Shown here: one piece after another, positions 1 through 11,241 of the stretch
Layout: the number at the start of each line of letters is the position of its first letter
Numbering within the stretch: position 1 is the first letter of the stretch
Source of the DNA: Costus lasius
Taxonomy: Eukaryota > Streptophyta > Magnoliopsida > Zingiberales > Costaceae
Length of the DNA: 64,000 nt
Assembly: GCA_027563935.2 (NCBI GenBank)
Contig: JANVAS020000231.1
Location: 13,720,001-13,784,000 of the forward strand
Direction: 5' to 3'
The notes under the pieces: generated by a model
Database searches by the model: none
What the model was told of the DNA's origin: nothing
What the model saw: only the letters and a program-made list of their open reading frames with translations
Position numbers and translations under genes: made by a program

Positions 1-1747
1 CTCTTGAGTTCTCTTCTTTCACGCCAGGTGCTAGCCTCGGGAAGAAAATCCAAGCCTTAGTTCTCTTCTTCAATGCTCGCGCCACCTCCAAGGTAGAAGC
101 GCCAATTGATGAAGAAGATGGGAGAAGGGAGAATGCCGCCAAGCCTTTACTTCTCTTGCGCCAAAGGAGGAATAAGGGAAGAAGCTTGTGGCTAGGGTTT
201 GATGGAAGAGGATGGTTGCGCTAATGCCCCTTATTCTCGCCCTCTTGATGTGTTAACGCCTTCGAGGATTGATCATCCACAAGAGGGGGCGACTAGGGTC
301 ACATTTATAGGGCAAGAGGCGGTTAGGGGAAGGGCTAGGATCATGACAAGTGTAGGGCTAGGATAAGGAGGTTTGAGACAAGGAAAGTCTCCAAGACATT
401 TCCATAATTCTCATTCAACCATTCCTTATTGTGCCCCACGCCTTTCCTTATGCACCAAGGCCTTGCCTTGCGCCCCAAGCAATGCCATAGAGGCATGCAT
501 TCCATCCTAGGAAGAGAGGGGAGGCGCCCTTTACTTCCATAATGAAGCAAAGGCGCCAACATGACCCCATTATGCCCCTAGGCGCTTAATGGTTCATGTT
601 TCTCCCCATTATACCCTTTTAGCCTCTCATATCTTCATGAGAACTTGTTATTGGGCCTCATTGGATAATGAGCTAGCCCAAACCTCATTACATGGGTTGA
701 TTAAGCACTTGGATCTAATCCAATGCAACCCTAACCAAATGTGACCAACCATGGTCAAATACGGGTGAACCTGGCAAAAATGAAGTTTGGCTCCAATAAC
801 ATTCTTCCATCTCATCAGGCCCATTGGCGCTGATGAAATCTCCCAATTAGATCCGAGTTATCCAATAACTCGATCATAAGGCTTCCCGATCAATACGAGA
901 ACTCAAGTATCAAGGTGTGCGACCCTGTAGGTTCCTCTGACGCTGGCAGTGGTGACCAGAGGTCATCACAAGCAGTGAGTAGCACCTAGCAGTGCATCGC
1001 TGCTACCCAGGTCATTGGAATGGATATCGACATCGACATCCCCATCATCGCAACTAGGTACAGATGCATTACAGTCTCTTTGCCGAACTGATATCCGATT
1101 GGACAAGTGTGTCACCACTTGCTTTCCAATCTCATGGCTATGAGTAAAACAGGTTCTCACCTGGGTATGGCCATACACTGTCAGTCATACAACCATAAAG
1201 GAGCTCCATGGATATCATACTTCCCTAGGGAAGGGGCAAATCCTATGTCTGTCCATTGATCTTCTCATATGGGTCGTGACATGCTCAATAACAACTGTTA
1301 TGACCTCCCAGCTACGGCAAGGTGTTAGGTTGTATCAAAGCAAGTCCCTAACCATATAGAATGATCAATGACCTCAAGTCAAGGGATCAATGCATCTCCT
1401 GTCACTTATGAGGATAACTCATGACACCAAGTCATAGCCTCATAGCGGGTCTATCCAGTATATTCTCCTATGATATACCCATGTGTCTGCGTTAGCACCA
1501 CGTGCCTAATCAGCCCACATACCAGTCTCTCAAGTACCAGAGCTGTCCCATATCCACTCAGGTACATCGACTAGGGACAAGTATTTGAGCACAGATCCAA
1601 TCTGTCTCCAGGGACATTATCATGTAAGTACACAATCGCAGGTGTAGACAAACAATGATAACGACAATGCCAGAATGATATATAAATATCAATGTCAAGT
1701 AGTACATAAGTTGACCAAAACTAGGTCCTAGGGCATATACACCAACA
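1..1747 (-). mobile_element. Copia LTR, subfamily B, antisense, cut by window edge
   Basis: The stretch is the reverse complement of the LTR at 23588-25618. Its right edge reads ...ATACACCAACA, the reverse complement of the TGTTGGTGTAT start of that LTR. The sequence just right of the edge is Athila protease coding sequence, with no polypurine tract, so this is the 5' end of a solo LTR or of a 5' LTR whose element continues left of the window. A TATA-like CTATAAATGT lies on the minus strand at 301-310, at the place matching TATA boxes in the other two B LTRs. The matching target duplication would be outside the window. Short reading frames inside it are not genes. Confidence 0.85.
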
Positions 1748-4700
1748 CGGTAAACTTACTTTGAGAATTGGCAACGATAAGATTGAGTTTGATTTAAATA
1801 ATTCATTGAAAAAACCTGCATATGCTAGCTCTTGTTGCACTATTCATGCTATTGATGACACAGTTTATGATGTTAGTTGTTTGTTTGATGATTCGTCAGT
1901 TGATGTTTCTTTTTCTGATTCTTGTTCTGACTCTTTTTCTGATTCCTTGGAAAGTTCTTGTGAAAAAATTGATAATTATGGTTTTGAGAATGATTTTGAT
2001 GATGAACCTCATGATATTTTAGATTGTGCTACATTTGATGATGAAAGTGAAAAAAATCCGTAAAGTTGAGTTGAAAGTTTTACCTGATAACCTCAAATAT
2101 GAATTTCTTGGTCCTAACTCCACCTACCCTGTGATTGTGGATGCTAAATTAGATGCCAGGGAAACTGATCTACTCTTGAAGGAGCTAAGAGTTCATAGAA
2201 AGGTAATTGGGAATACCACTGATGACTTGAAGGGGATTAATCCTAATTTTTGTATGCACAGGATTCACATGGAGGATGAGCACAAGCCGCATGTAGATTT
2301 TCAGAGGAGACTCAACCCGTCTATGAAGGAAGTGGTGAAGAAAGAAGTACTAAAATTGCTTGATGCAGGTATTATCTACCCTATCTCAGATAGTAAGTGA
2401 GTAAGTCATGTACACTGTATTCCTAAAAAGGGAGGTGTCACTGTAATGAAAAATAAGGATAATGAGTTGATACCTGTTAGAACAGTCACTAGTTGGCATA
2501 TGTGTATTGATTATAGAAAATTAAATACTGCCACTAGGAAAGATCATTTTCCCTTGCCTTTCATTGACCAAATGGTTGACAGACTTGCTAAACACTCTTA
2601 CTTTTGTTTTCTTGATGGATATTCTGGATTTTTTCAGATTTCCATTCATCCTGATGATCAGGATAAGACCACCTTTACATGTCCATATGGTACTTTTGCT
2701 TATAGAAGAATGCCCTTTGGTTTATGCAATGCGCCTGCTACTTTTCAGAGGTGTATGATGGCGATTTTTTCTGAGTTTATTGAAGATTTCATGGATGTTT
2801 TTATGGTTGATTTCTCTATCTACGGTTTTTCTTTTGATGACTGCTTGGCTAATCTCTCTAGAGTTTTACAGAGATGCGAAGAGACTAACCTTGTCTTGAA
2901 TTGGAAAAAGTGTCACTTTATGGTTAGACAGGGGATAGTTTTGGGTCATCTTGTTTCAGAGAGAGGGATTGAAGTGGACAAAGCCAAGATAGAAGTGATT
3001 GAGAAGTTGGCACCACCCACCATTGTCAAGGAGATCAGGAGCTTTTTGGGACATGCAGGGTTTTACAGGAGGTTCATCAGGGACTTCTCTAAACTTGCTA
3101 AACCTCTGACTGATTTACTTTGTAAAGATGCCAAATTCTACTTTGATGAAAAATGTCTGTCTACTTTTCAGGAACTAAAGAAGGCCTTGACATCAGCACC
3201 AATCATGCAACCACCTGACTGGGAGTCACCCTTCGTGCTTATGTGTGATGCCAGTGATTTTGCAGTGGGAGCAGTTCTAGGGCAAAGGAAGGAAAAGAAG
3301 CCTTATGTGATCTCTTATGCCAGTAAAGCTTTAGATGAAACACAGAGGAACTACACTACTACTGAGAAGGAATTGTTGGCCATAGTTTTTGCATTTGACA
3401 AATTCAGATCTTACTTGATAAATTCAATAGTTGTAGTGTATACAGATCATGCTGCAGTTAAATATTTGATGAAGAAGAAAGACAGTAAGCCACGGTTGTT
3501 GAGATGGATTTTGCTTCTGTAAGAATTTGATCTGGAAATCAAAGATAAGAAAGGAACTGAGAATTTAGTTGCAGACCACCTTTCAAGGATGATTGTAGAA
3601 GATGAAAAAGGTGATATTAATGATTCCTTTCCTGAGGAACAACTGATGAGAGTTGAACAAATTAAGGCTCCTTGGTATGCAGATATTGTGAATTATCTTG
3701 TTGCTAATATATTTCCTATTGATTTGAGTTACCAAGGCAAGAAAAGATTTTTAGCAGATGTTAAACACTATTTTTGGGATGAGCCTTATGTGTTCAAAAG
3801 ATGCGCAGATGGAATATTTAGGAGATGTATCCCCGAAGAAGAAATGAAAGACATATTATCGCAGTGTCATGGATCATCATATGGAGGGCATGCTAGTACT
3901 GAGAAGACAGTTTTCAAGGTATTACAATCTGGATTTTATTGGCCAATATTATTTAAGGATGCAAGGAATTTTATAATGTCTTGTGATAATTGTCAAAAGA
4001 TGGGGAACATAAATAGAAGGAATGAGATGTCATTGTCTACCATGCTTGAAGTTGAAATTTTTGATGTTTGGGGTATTGATTTGATGGGACCTTTTCCATC
4101 ATCTGGAGGGAATAATTATATACTAGTGGCGGTAGATTATGTTTCCAAGTGGGTAGAAGCCATTGCTTCTCCCACTAATGATTCTAGGGTTGTGGTGAAA
4201 CTGTTTAAAAGAGTTATCTTCACACGCTTTGGAGTACCAGGAGTTGTGATTAGTGATGGAGGATCTACTTTGTTGAACACAAATTTTCAGCCTTACTTAG
4301 AAAATATGGGGTAAATCATAGAGTTGCAACACCCTACCATCCCCAAACAAGTGGACAAGTGGAATATCTAATAGAGAAATTAAAGGGATATTGGAAAAGA
4401 CAGTGTCAAGAACAAGGAAGGACTGGGCACTCAAGCTTGATGATGCACTTTGGGCATACCGGACTGCTTTCAAAACACCAATAGGTATGTCACCATTTCA
4501 ATTGGTTTATGGCAAATCATGTCACCTTCCTGTAGAACTCGAGCATAAAGCATTCTGGGCAATTAGAGCATTAAATTTTGACTTGAAGAGTGCAAGTGAA
4601 AAGAAGAAACTGCAATTGAGTGAACTTGATGAAATTAGACTCTCTGCTTATGAAAATGCAAAAATCTACAAGGAGAGAACCAAGAAATGACATGATCAAC

Positions 4701-4980
4701 ACGTACTCAGAAAAGAATTTCAACCAGATGACTTCGTTCTCTTGTTTAATTCTAGATTGAGACTTTTTCCTGGTAAACTTAAGTCTCGATGGTCTGGGCC
4801 TTTTCAGGTGAAGAAGACTTATCCGCACTGAGCCGTCGACATATGGAGTGAAGAGAAAGGAGTATTCAAAGTTAATGGACAAAGATTGAAACACTACTAT
4901 CATGGAAATCAGATTGAAGAAGGGGAGAATTATCTACTTGATGAAATACAAGCAAATCCAAGAGTGAAAGGGTCAAGCTA
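1748..4980 (+). pseudogene. pol: Athila pol remnant (protease end, RT, RNase H, integrase)
   Basis: Reverse transcriptase, RNase H and integrase of an Athila element, which copy the RNA genome and insert the cDNA. The protease end and linker are at 1748-2060, RT about 2080-3050, RNase H about 3200-3560 (TDHAAVKY near its end), and integrase about 3800-4980 with GIDLMGPF and ISDGGS giving two catalytic Asp. It is broken. There is a +1 shift in an A-run near 2050. In-frame stops lie at 2398-2400 (a Trp position), 3520-3522 (Gln) and 4688-4690 (Trp). Frameshifts lie near 4290 and 4365, in the integrase core. The RT catalytic FMDD is FMVD (about 2800), so one metal-binding Asp is lost. The natural frame ends ...VKGSS-stop just before 4980. 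Non-functional. Confidence 0.93.
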
Positions 4981-4994
4981 AGGACCATAAAAAT

Positions 4995-5020
4995 TAGCGC
5001 CTCTTGGGAGGCAACCCAAG
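4995..5020 (+). other. Conserved post-pol hairpin of Athila
   Basis: TAGCGC is followed by CTTGGG-AGGCAA-CCCAAG, a 6-bp stem with a 6-nt loop, starting about 15 nt after the pol stop. The same block follows the gag-derived frames of Athila #2 (30663-30688) and #4 (55914-55939). I know this sequence as a usual mark at the end of Athila pol. Its role is not known to me; an RNA element or an internal priming or processing signal are both possible. Confidence 0.75.
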
Positions 5021-5104
5021 CTTTCTAACCTCTATTTGTTTCAATTTTTGCTTAGGAATAATTTTTCTTTTATTTTTTGTAGGAAAATCATGATTTGATG
5101 CAAA

Positions 5105-5530
5105 ATACGGTACTACCGTAAAGTCTGTTACGGCACTGTATTTTTGTTTCACTTTCCACTAGAGGGTTGTGACGAAATTACGGCACTACCGTAAACACTT
5201 ATACGGTACCGTATTTTTTTACACAAATCAACCAAAGAATCTCCTCGTTTTTACGGCACCGTCATAAGTTAGTCTACGGTACCGTATTTCACAAAAAAAA
5301 AAATTGCTCATTGATTTTTACGGCAGTACCATAACGGATTACACGGTACCATATTTCTGAGTCATTTTTAAATAGAACACAGCCGAGATTTTACGGCAGT
5401 ACCGTAAATTGCTTTACAGTACCGTATTTCTGATCCAGTTTTAACCCGAGAGCAGTCGTAATTTTACGGCAGTGCCGTAAGACATGACACTGCCGTATTT
5501 CATTTTCTGACACGCGAACTCTGTGCCGTA
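5105..5530 (+). repeat. CpG palindrome array, internal, Athila #1
   Basis: About six units of roughly 70 bp. Each has a long palindrome ACGG-N5-CCGT (centres TACTA, CACTA, CAGTA, CAGTG), about 10-15 bp of unrelated sequence, then a short palindrome ACGG-N2-CCGT (centre TA or CA) leading into TATTT. Decayed half-sites (ACAG, CCAT, CTGT) are mostly what CpG deamination would give. It lies between the pol hairpin and the ATHILA ORF leader. The same array type occurs in the Athila LTRs. Confidence 0.85.
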
Positions 5531-6049
5531 TTTAGGGTTTTGACTGAATCATTTTTAGGGTTTTTACCCTCGTTCTCACCCGTTTCTGAGCCGTTCTTGG
5601 ATTTCTGATCATCTCCAACCACCTAGGGACGCCGGCGACCTTTCCCATTCAGCTTTCGTCATCGATTAGGTACTCATTGCACCGATTTACTGATTTGATG
5701 AGTTTTTATCAAGTTTCGCCCCTTTCACTCGTTCTCACGCGTTTCTCAACCATTTTGAGTGATTCTTGTTTTCATTTACTCGTTAGAGGATAGGCTATCG
5801 ATCCTTTGTTGTTTGGGAGAATTTAAACTGATTTTTGTCACCGATTTGAACTGAAGTACGCTGAGATTACTCGAGGTTACTGTTCATTGATGTTTACTCT
5901 GTTTTCTTGAGTTTAAGCTTGAGTTCTAAGTTGATTTTCATTTCCAATGAACTTGATTAACATTTCTGATGATGTTGAGAGTATGATACAATGTCATATA
6001 TTTGCTGTATTTGCATTAAATTGAAAAATTGCAGTTTGAGTTCATACTC
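5531..6049 (+). other. Leader of the ATHILA ORF
   Basis: About 500 bp, T-rich, without a coding frame. It starts with a last half-site (GTGCCGTATTT) of the palindrome array and includes TTTAGGG-like runs, as in plant untranslated leaders. The matching region in Athila #2 is 29709-30215 on the minus strand. No clear promoter could be picked out. Confidence 0.5.
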
Positions 6050-7432
6050 ATGGCACCAAGAACAAAGTCAATTTGCCCAAGAAGGAAGGGGAAAGCCCCT
6101 GCTGAATCATCACAACCACAGAACCCCCATGGGATAATCTTCAGAAATGAAATGCAGGAATCCAAATACAACAAAATTTTAGAAAGAAAAATCATCAACA
6201 CTAAGTACGCTGATCGAAGAACATTGGAAGCCTTGGGGCTTTATGAGGACGTGCTTTGGATGTTTGAGAGGATCAAGGCTAAGCAGTTCTTCCATATGAC
6301 TCTGCACACTTATCTACCACTTGTCCTGGAGTTCTTGAGCAGCTTAATAATTGACTTAAGGGAATTTTTGAATGGACATGCAGAAGGGGAAATCACTTCC
6401 AGATTAGCTAATGAGGAGAGGAAGCTTACGTTGCAAGAAGTAAGATATATCTTTGAGTTGAGCACTGGAGAATATACTGAGATGCCTCTTGGATTCATGG
6501 AAGGCATTTTCTGGAACCAAATTACAGATGAGAGTCATTTCTATGTCGTTTCTGCTAGAGCTAGCAAGATCAAGAACCCTTGTATTAAGTATGCCCACAG
6601 GGTTCTAGCACACACTGTGTTTGGAAGAGGAGATAGTGACGACATGGTCCGTCAACATGAACTCTATTTTCTTTGGGGGATGCTCAATGGATGTGTTGTT
6701 GATGTGGCTTTCTTCATGATAAAACACATGGACAAGGTTGCCAGAGCAAGCAGAGGATTCGTGGTGATAGGAGGCTTGGTCACTCCTGTAGCTAGATATT
6801 TTGGGATAGAGCCCTATGGAACTGAGTTGGCAAAAGGGAATGCAAGACTAGACATTGAGTCTTGCATAGCAATGAAGATGATTATTAGAGAAGGTGACAT
6901 TTTTTGTTTGGTCCTTGGACCAAATATCCCTCCTCTACCCTTACCTCACATCGAGAAGACCACGGTCAGAGAAAGAGCCAACTGGAAGTTATCTCCTAGT
7001 GCGGCTGAGGCAGCTTTTACTCCACCACTAGATACAGTTCCACCGCCACCCACCTGGGGTGGAAGGGGTGATCCCTATGGGATGGAGTCACCTCCTCGTG
7101 ATTCTTCGCAGCCCGCTAGTACCTCCTCACATGGGACGAGGGGTGGTTTTGGTAGCCATCACAACCCAGGTTTTCAGGCACTCACAGCACAGATGTACAA
7201 CCAAGAATGCCGCCTAGATGGGATGCAAGAGACTCTGGGATACATCCACAGGGATATGGAGAGATTGTGTAATCATATGGAAGACATGGGCAACTTCCTT
7301 TATGACCGTTTTGGTTATGTAGATCACAGAAACTATGGATATGAAGGTGATCAAGTAGGGACGCCATACTATGATCCCATGGAGACTGCTACAAGGGACT
7401 CTGAGGACACACGATCGGATGGCAATGAGTAG
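6050..7432 (+). CDS. ATHILA ORF (env-position ORF), intact, 460 aa
   Basis: Belongs to the plant 'ATHILA ORF-1' type of protein (Pfam ATHILA family, judged by eye). Its function is unknown. In Athila elements an ORF in this place, between pol and the 3' LTR, is often called env-like, but I see no convincing signal peptide or fusion peptide here. The ATG at 6050 was chosen because the homologue in Athila #2 starts at the matching Met (MAPRTK versus MPPRTK). The N-terminus is basic. Residues about 45-310 form the conserved globular part (RTLEALGLYEDVLWMFERI, TYLPLVLEFLSSL, AHTVFGRGDSD, EPYGTELAKG). A proline-rich linker follows (about 325-370), then a likely helical segment and an acidic end. 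It is fully open although the pol upstream is badly broken. Confidence 0.8.
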   Translation: MAPRTKSICPRRKGKAPAESSQPQNPHGIIFRNEMQESKYNKILERKIINTKYADRRTLEALGLYEDVLWMFERIKAKQFFHMTLHTYLPLVLEFLSSLIIDLREFLNGHAEGEITSRLANEERKLTLQEVRYIFELSTGEYTEMPLGFMEGIFWNQITDESHFYVVSARASKIKNPCIKYAHRVLAHTVFGRGDSDDMVRQHELYFLWGMLNGCVVDVAFFMIKHMDKVARASRGFVVIGGLVTPVARYFGIEPYGTELAKGNARLDIESCIAMKMIIREGDIFCLVLGPNIPPLPLPHIEKTTVRERANWKLSPSAAEAAFTPPLDTVPPPPTWGGRGDPYGMESPPRDSSQPASTSSHGTRGGFGSHHNPGFQALTAQMYNQECRLDGMQETLGYIHRDMERLCNHMEDMGNFLYDRFGYVDHRNYGYEGDQVGTPYYDPMETATRDSEDTRSDGNE

Positions 7433-8223
7433 ATGCTTTGTGAGTATTATCAACCTTTGTTTCTTTGCTATGCTATATTTTTCTATATCTTATTGTTGTT
7501 TCATATAATGAAAGGAAGGATGATGCTCCACGACCGACACTATTATTTTTGTTTGACATGTCTATCTTTCTATTTTGATGTGGTTGTACAATGATGATGA
7601 TTACACAGATTTCTATTTTCCTTCGATGGGGTTGTATGATACATACTGATATTTTGATGATGTCTACTTTTCGATATGGTTGTACAATGATGATGATTAC
7701 ACTGATTTCTATTTTCCTACGATGGGGTTATATGATACATACTGATATTTTGATGATGTCTACTTTTCGATATGGTTGTACTATGTGATGATGATATTTT
7801 TCTTGCTAATATGATGGATGATATTTGATGATGATGATGAGTAAATTCTTGATTTATATTGTTGATGACTTGATTGATTAATGATGAATGTGTTCATACT
7901 CTTGATTAGAGAAAAACCCTATCATGTTAGATTTATTTCTTCAATGCATATCTATCTTTGAAATTTAACATTGGTTGATGCATGAAATTTTGGGTAGATG
8001 TATTATTTGAGAAATAAGATCTAAAGGTGAAACTACTCCTTTAAATAAAATGAGCATATGAGTATGATTTGTGAACTGATATCAATTGATCAAACTAGTA
8101 GATGTTTAGTCTATTTTGCTATTTGTTGGGAAATAAGAATCCAAGATCCATAAAAATAGTGAGAGACTCCCCTACTTGGCACTATGTAAAATTGATAGTG
8201 GTACCTAAGACATGGGTTGAAGT
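7433..8223 (+). other. Athila #1 3' untranslated region, first part
   Basis: Non-coding sequence between the ATHILA ORF and the Tekay-like insertion. It holds a 96-bp tandem repeat (7582-7785). Its last 50 bases (8175-8224, CTTGGCACTATG...GGGTTGAAGTC) recur at 19036-19085 beyond the insertion, so this Athila carries a local duplication on either side of the insertion point. Related paired blocks occur in Athila #2 (about 27600-27655) and #4 (54500-54685). Confidence 0.7.
7582..7785 (+). repeat. 96-bp tandem repeat in Athila #1 3' region
   Basis: GGTTGTACAATGATGATGA starts at 7582 and again at 7678, and a partial third copy starts at 7774, giving a 96-bp period. The two full copies differ at only a few bases. 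Because 96 is a multiple of 3 a small frame stays open through it; I do not regard that frame as a gene. A related ATG/ATGATG-rich block is on the minus strand in Athila #2 (28005-28250). Confidence 0.85.
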
Positions 8224-8228
8224 CTATG

Positions 8229-11212
8229 TGTAACATCCCTCAGAATCACACCCCACACGCATACAAGTAAAATACGGGGTTTCAAAAAAATTTTACTCTT
8301 CCATTAAAACACAAGAAGAAAGCGGCATCGAAGGACATTACTACGGAACTAAAAGCCGCACAGAACTGAGTAGGATCGATTTACTAGGAAATAGAAATCC
8401 GGAAATCCAGGAAAAATCCGGCAGCAAGTATACTAAATTACTGCTGCACAGACCCACATATCCTGGAACAAAATAAATGTCCACACTACACATATGTGGA
8501 GAACACAATTGTCAGAAATATTACAGAAACGGATTATTCAGATACCAAATACAACAAAAATTCGGTCACACAGTTCAAAGTATTCCGACTACAATAAATC
8601 TCAAATCGGACATTTCAGAATAATAACAATTTCAATTCTCATGAATCCAAAACTCGTATCCAACAATTAAAACGAGACAACTATAACATAATATAATATC
8701 CTGAAAACAGGCATAAGCCCTCAGGAGATAAAACGTGTCATATAATTAAGTTAGGCACGCAGGCCTGATAAATCTTTAGAAGACAACTCTTAGAACTATA
8801 TAGCACATTAGCAAGCATTATAATAAATTAAGTAGCTGTAGCAATCACTGTCCTGATGTCTCACCTGAAAATATTTAAACAACGGGGGTGAGCTAAAAAG
8901 CTCAGTGAGTAAAAGACACTAAAAGCCATCCATAGTACACATCAAAACTATCATGCTTAACAGATAAGATACTTAACATGAACACTCATATCAAAACAAA
9001 ACATAATCAAATACAGATATTTATAACAATAAGCATCAAGCATGAAGTAGGATATAAGTCTACCAACCCATTCCAACTAATCACACTGCCCAACACATCT
9101 ATAATACAGATCGAAACAGAACTACAGAAAATCAGAGCTGACAGATAGAACAGATCGAAACAGAACTACAGAAATCAGAGCTGACAAACAGAAAATCAGA
9201 ATTTTCAGAATCCAAACGGATAGTCTACATCAGAAACAGAAAGGCCACAGAAGGCCTGAAGACCACAGAAGGTCTGATGACCACAGAAGGTCTGACCCCA
9301 CCTCTGCCGAGGACGAGACATGCATACATATCAGAAACAGAATGGTAGAGGAGGTATCAGTGGGTGGCCCCCATCTTGTCAGGACGTGGCACTCTGGCCT
9401 CCAATACTGGTAGAGGAGGTATCAGTGGGTGGCCCCCGTCTTGTCAGGACGTGGCACTCTGGCCTCCAATACCCAGAACAGAACAGAAATAGTGGAGGGA
9501 GAACGGAAGGTGAGACCAGCTCACATCTACCCTTCACTAGTGTCTCATGGGTCGTAGTGGACTATCAGCACCATTACAGCGCCACAAAAGGAGGGTAAGG
9601 ACACGGAAGAGTGCTACACTAGGGCATAATTTTTACAGAACAAATCATGCTGAAACGGAGGAGTAGGACTAACCACCACTCAATTCTCACATCATGCCCA
9701 AAGTGTCTCACAAACCAGAAAATGACACACCCTAATATCCAGTCCTTAACAAAATTACAATTTTGCAGAAAATCAAAGCTGAACACACTTCATAATTTTT
9801 ACCATCAACCAGAAGTAATATATGAGTGAATTCCTTGAATTCCTTAGATTTCATGCAACTATCCTTAATTCATGTCAAACCATTCTATGTTCTCACAAAG
9901 GTTATAACACATTCAAAGTTTCAGAAAATTCACAACATATATATACAGAATAGAAATTTTTCACATAACAAACAATTAAACAGATGTTTCAGAAAAAACA
10001 GATTAATATATCATACTTGCAATAGATGTTTCAGACCGAGTAAGTAACCTAAAATAGGCAATATGATATTCACAATAAATCTATTTGAATCTACTTTCCA
10101 ATAGAACTAAATCCGTCGGATTTGGAGTTATAACCGGGGAGGTATGGGTGTTCGAACATAGAAAGGTCGGGATTTCAGAATTCCAGAAAACAGATTCGTA
10201 TATCAGAATTACGACACAAATTTCAGATCCAATAACTAACAGAAAATAGGCGACATGGTAGTCAAATTGAACCCCTTCGAGTCTACTTTCTAATAAAACT
10301 GATTTGACAAGATTTCGAGCTATACCTAGGGAGATATGATGGTTCGAACACATAAAGGTCGAAATCCAGATTTCCAGAAAACTGATTTTGTACAGCTAGA
10401 TTGCAATACAGATTGAAATACGAATACAGTTCGGATATGGTCGATATCATATTCAAATTAAAGCCGAATGTATCTAGTTTCATACAAAATTTATTTCGTG
10501 CGATTTGGATCTATATGCCATGAGATATTGGGGTTATAGTACACAAAGGTCAGATTAGAGAATGCAGATTTCAGCATAACAGGATTTTAAAACCCTATAA
10601 CTATTTGAATTCGACCCCATACGGATAATCATTGCAAATAACGAATTTTAATTGAAATAATCTACAATTTAGCGGATTAGACTCCTTAGGATCGAATTAC
10701 TCACAGAAAAATCGTCCACAGAGAAAAACGCCAAGACAGAGGATCACCAGGAAATTCGTCCACCACCAGTCTGCCACCACCAGCGTCAGAAATCTCAAGA
10801 GGCGCCAAGCACAGTGAGGGGCGACAACCAAAGGCGGCTAGGGCAAGAAAAACAACAAAAGTCGTGAGGGAGAGGAGCCCTCACGCAATTCTTCTTTTTC
10901 TCCCACCCCAAACGGATCCAAGATCCAATAACCCAGTTAACTTAAGTGAAAAATCGGTTTTATGGGCTTACCTAGGCTTAACCACCCTGCGCCACTCCAA
11001 TAATATCAGAAATATGCGCCACCATGGTGGAAGAAATTTCAGGAGCAAAGAATCAAGGTTGAGGGTTTGAATCCCCAACCAAAATAATTATTTTTGCCCT
11101 GTAGGAAAAATTCCTACACTTAGGCAAAAATCCCAAAATTTTAATAGATAAAAAATACAGAAACAGAATTTCTAACCTTAAATCATAATTCAGAAAAATC
11201 GAGGTCGTTACA
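8229..11212 (-). repeat. Tekay-like 3' LTR
   Basis: In element orientation this is the 3' LTR, next to the polypurine tract. It contains a 65-bp tandem duplication (9343-9407, 9408-9472) and a short run of CCACAGAAGGTCTG repeats near 9245-9298, both shared with the other LTR and so older than this insertion. The reading frames inside it are all short and have no recognisable domains. Confidence 0.95.
9343..9472 (+). repeat. 65-bp tandem duplication inside the Tekay-like LTR
   Basis: Two adjacent 65-bp copies beginning TGGTAGAGGAGGTATCAG differ at one position (CCCCCATC versus CCCCCGTC). The same pair is in the 5' LTR at 17120-17249. Confidence 0.9.
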
Positions 11213-11225
11213 TTCTCCCCCCCTT
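11213..11225 (-). other. Polypurine tract of the Tekay-like element
   Basis: On the minus strand AAGGGGGGGAGAA lies directly before the 3' LTR. This is the expected primer for plus-strand cDNA synthesis. Confidence 0.9.
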
Positions 11226-11241
11226 ATAGAGCTTTAGTCCT

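Noticed and set aside
5105..5530. Palindromes as M-phase MSA (AACGG) MYB3R sites
   Set aside because: The half-site here is TACGG or CACGG, not AACGG, and the inverted pairing with fixed centres is not a feature of MSA elements.
7591..7788. 65-codon repeat peptide in the Athila #1 3' region
   Set aside because: Translation of a 96-bp tandem DNA repeat; the period is a multiple of three, which keeps a frame open by chance.
9320..9598. 92-codon frame present in both Tekay-like LTRs
   Set aside because: It is open in both copies only because the LTRs are 99% alike. It spans a 65-bp tandem duplication and shows no domain.
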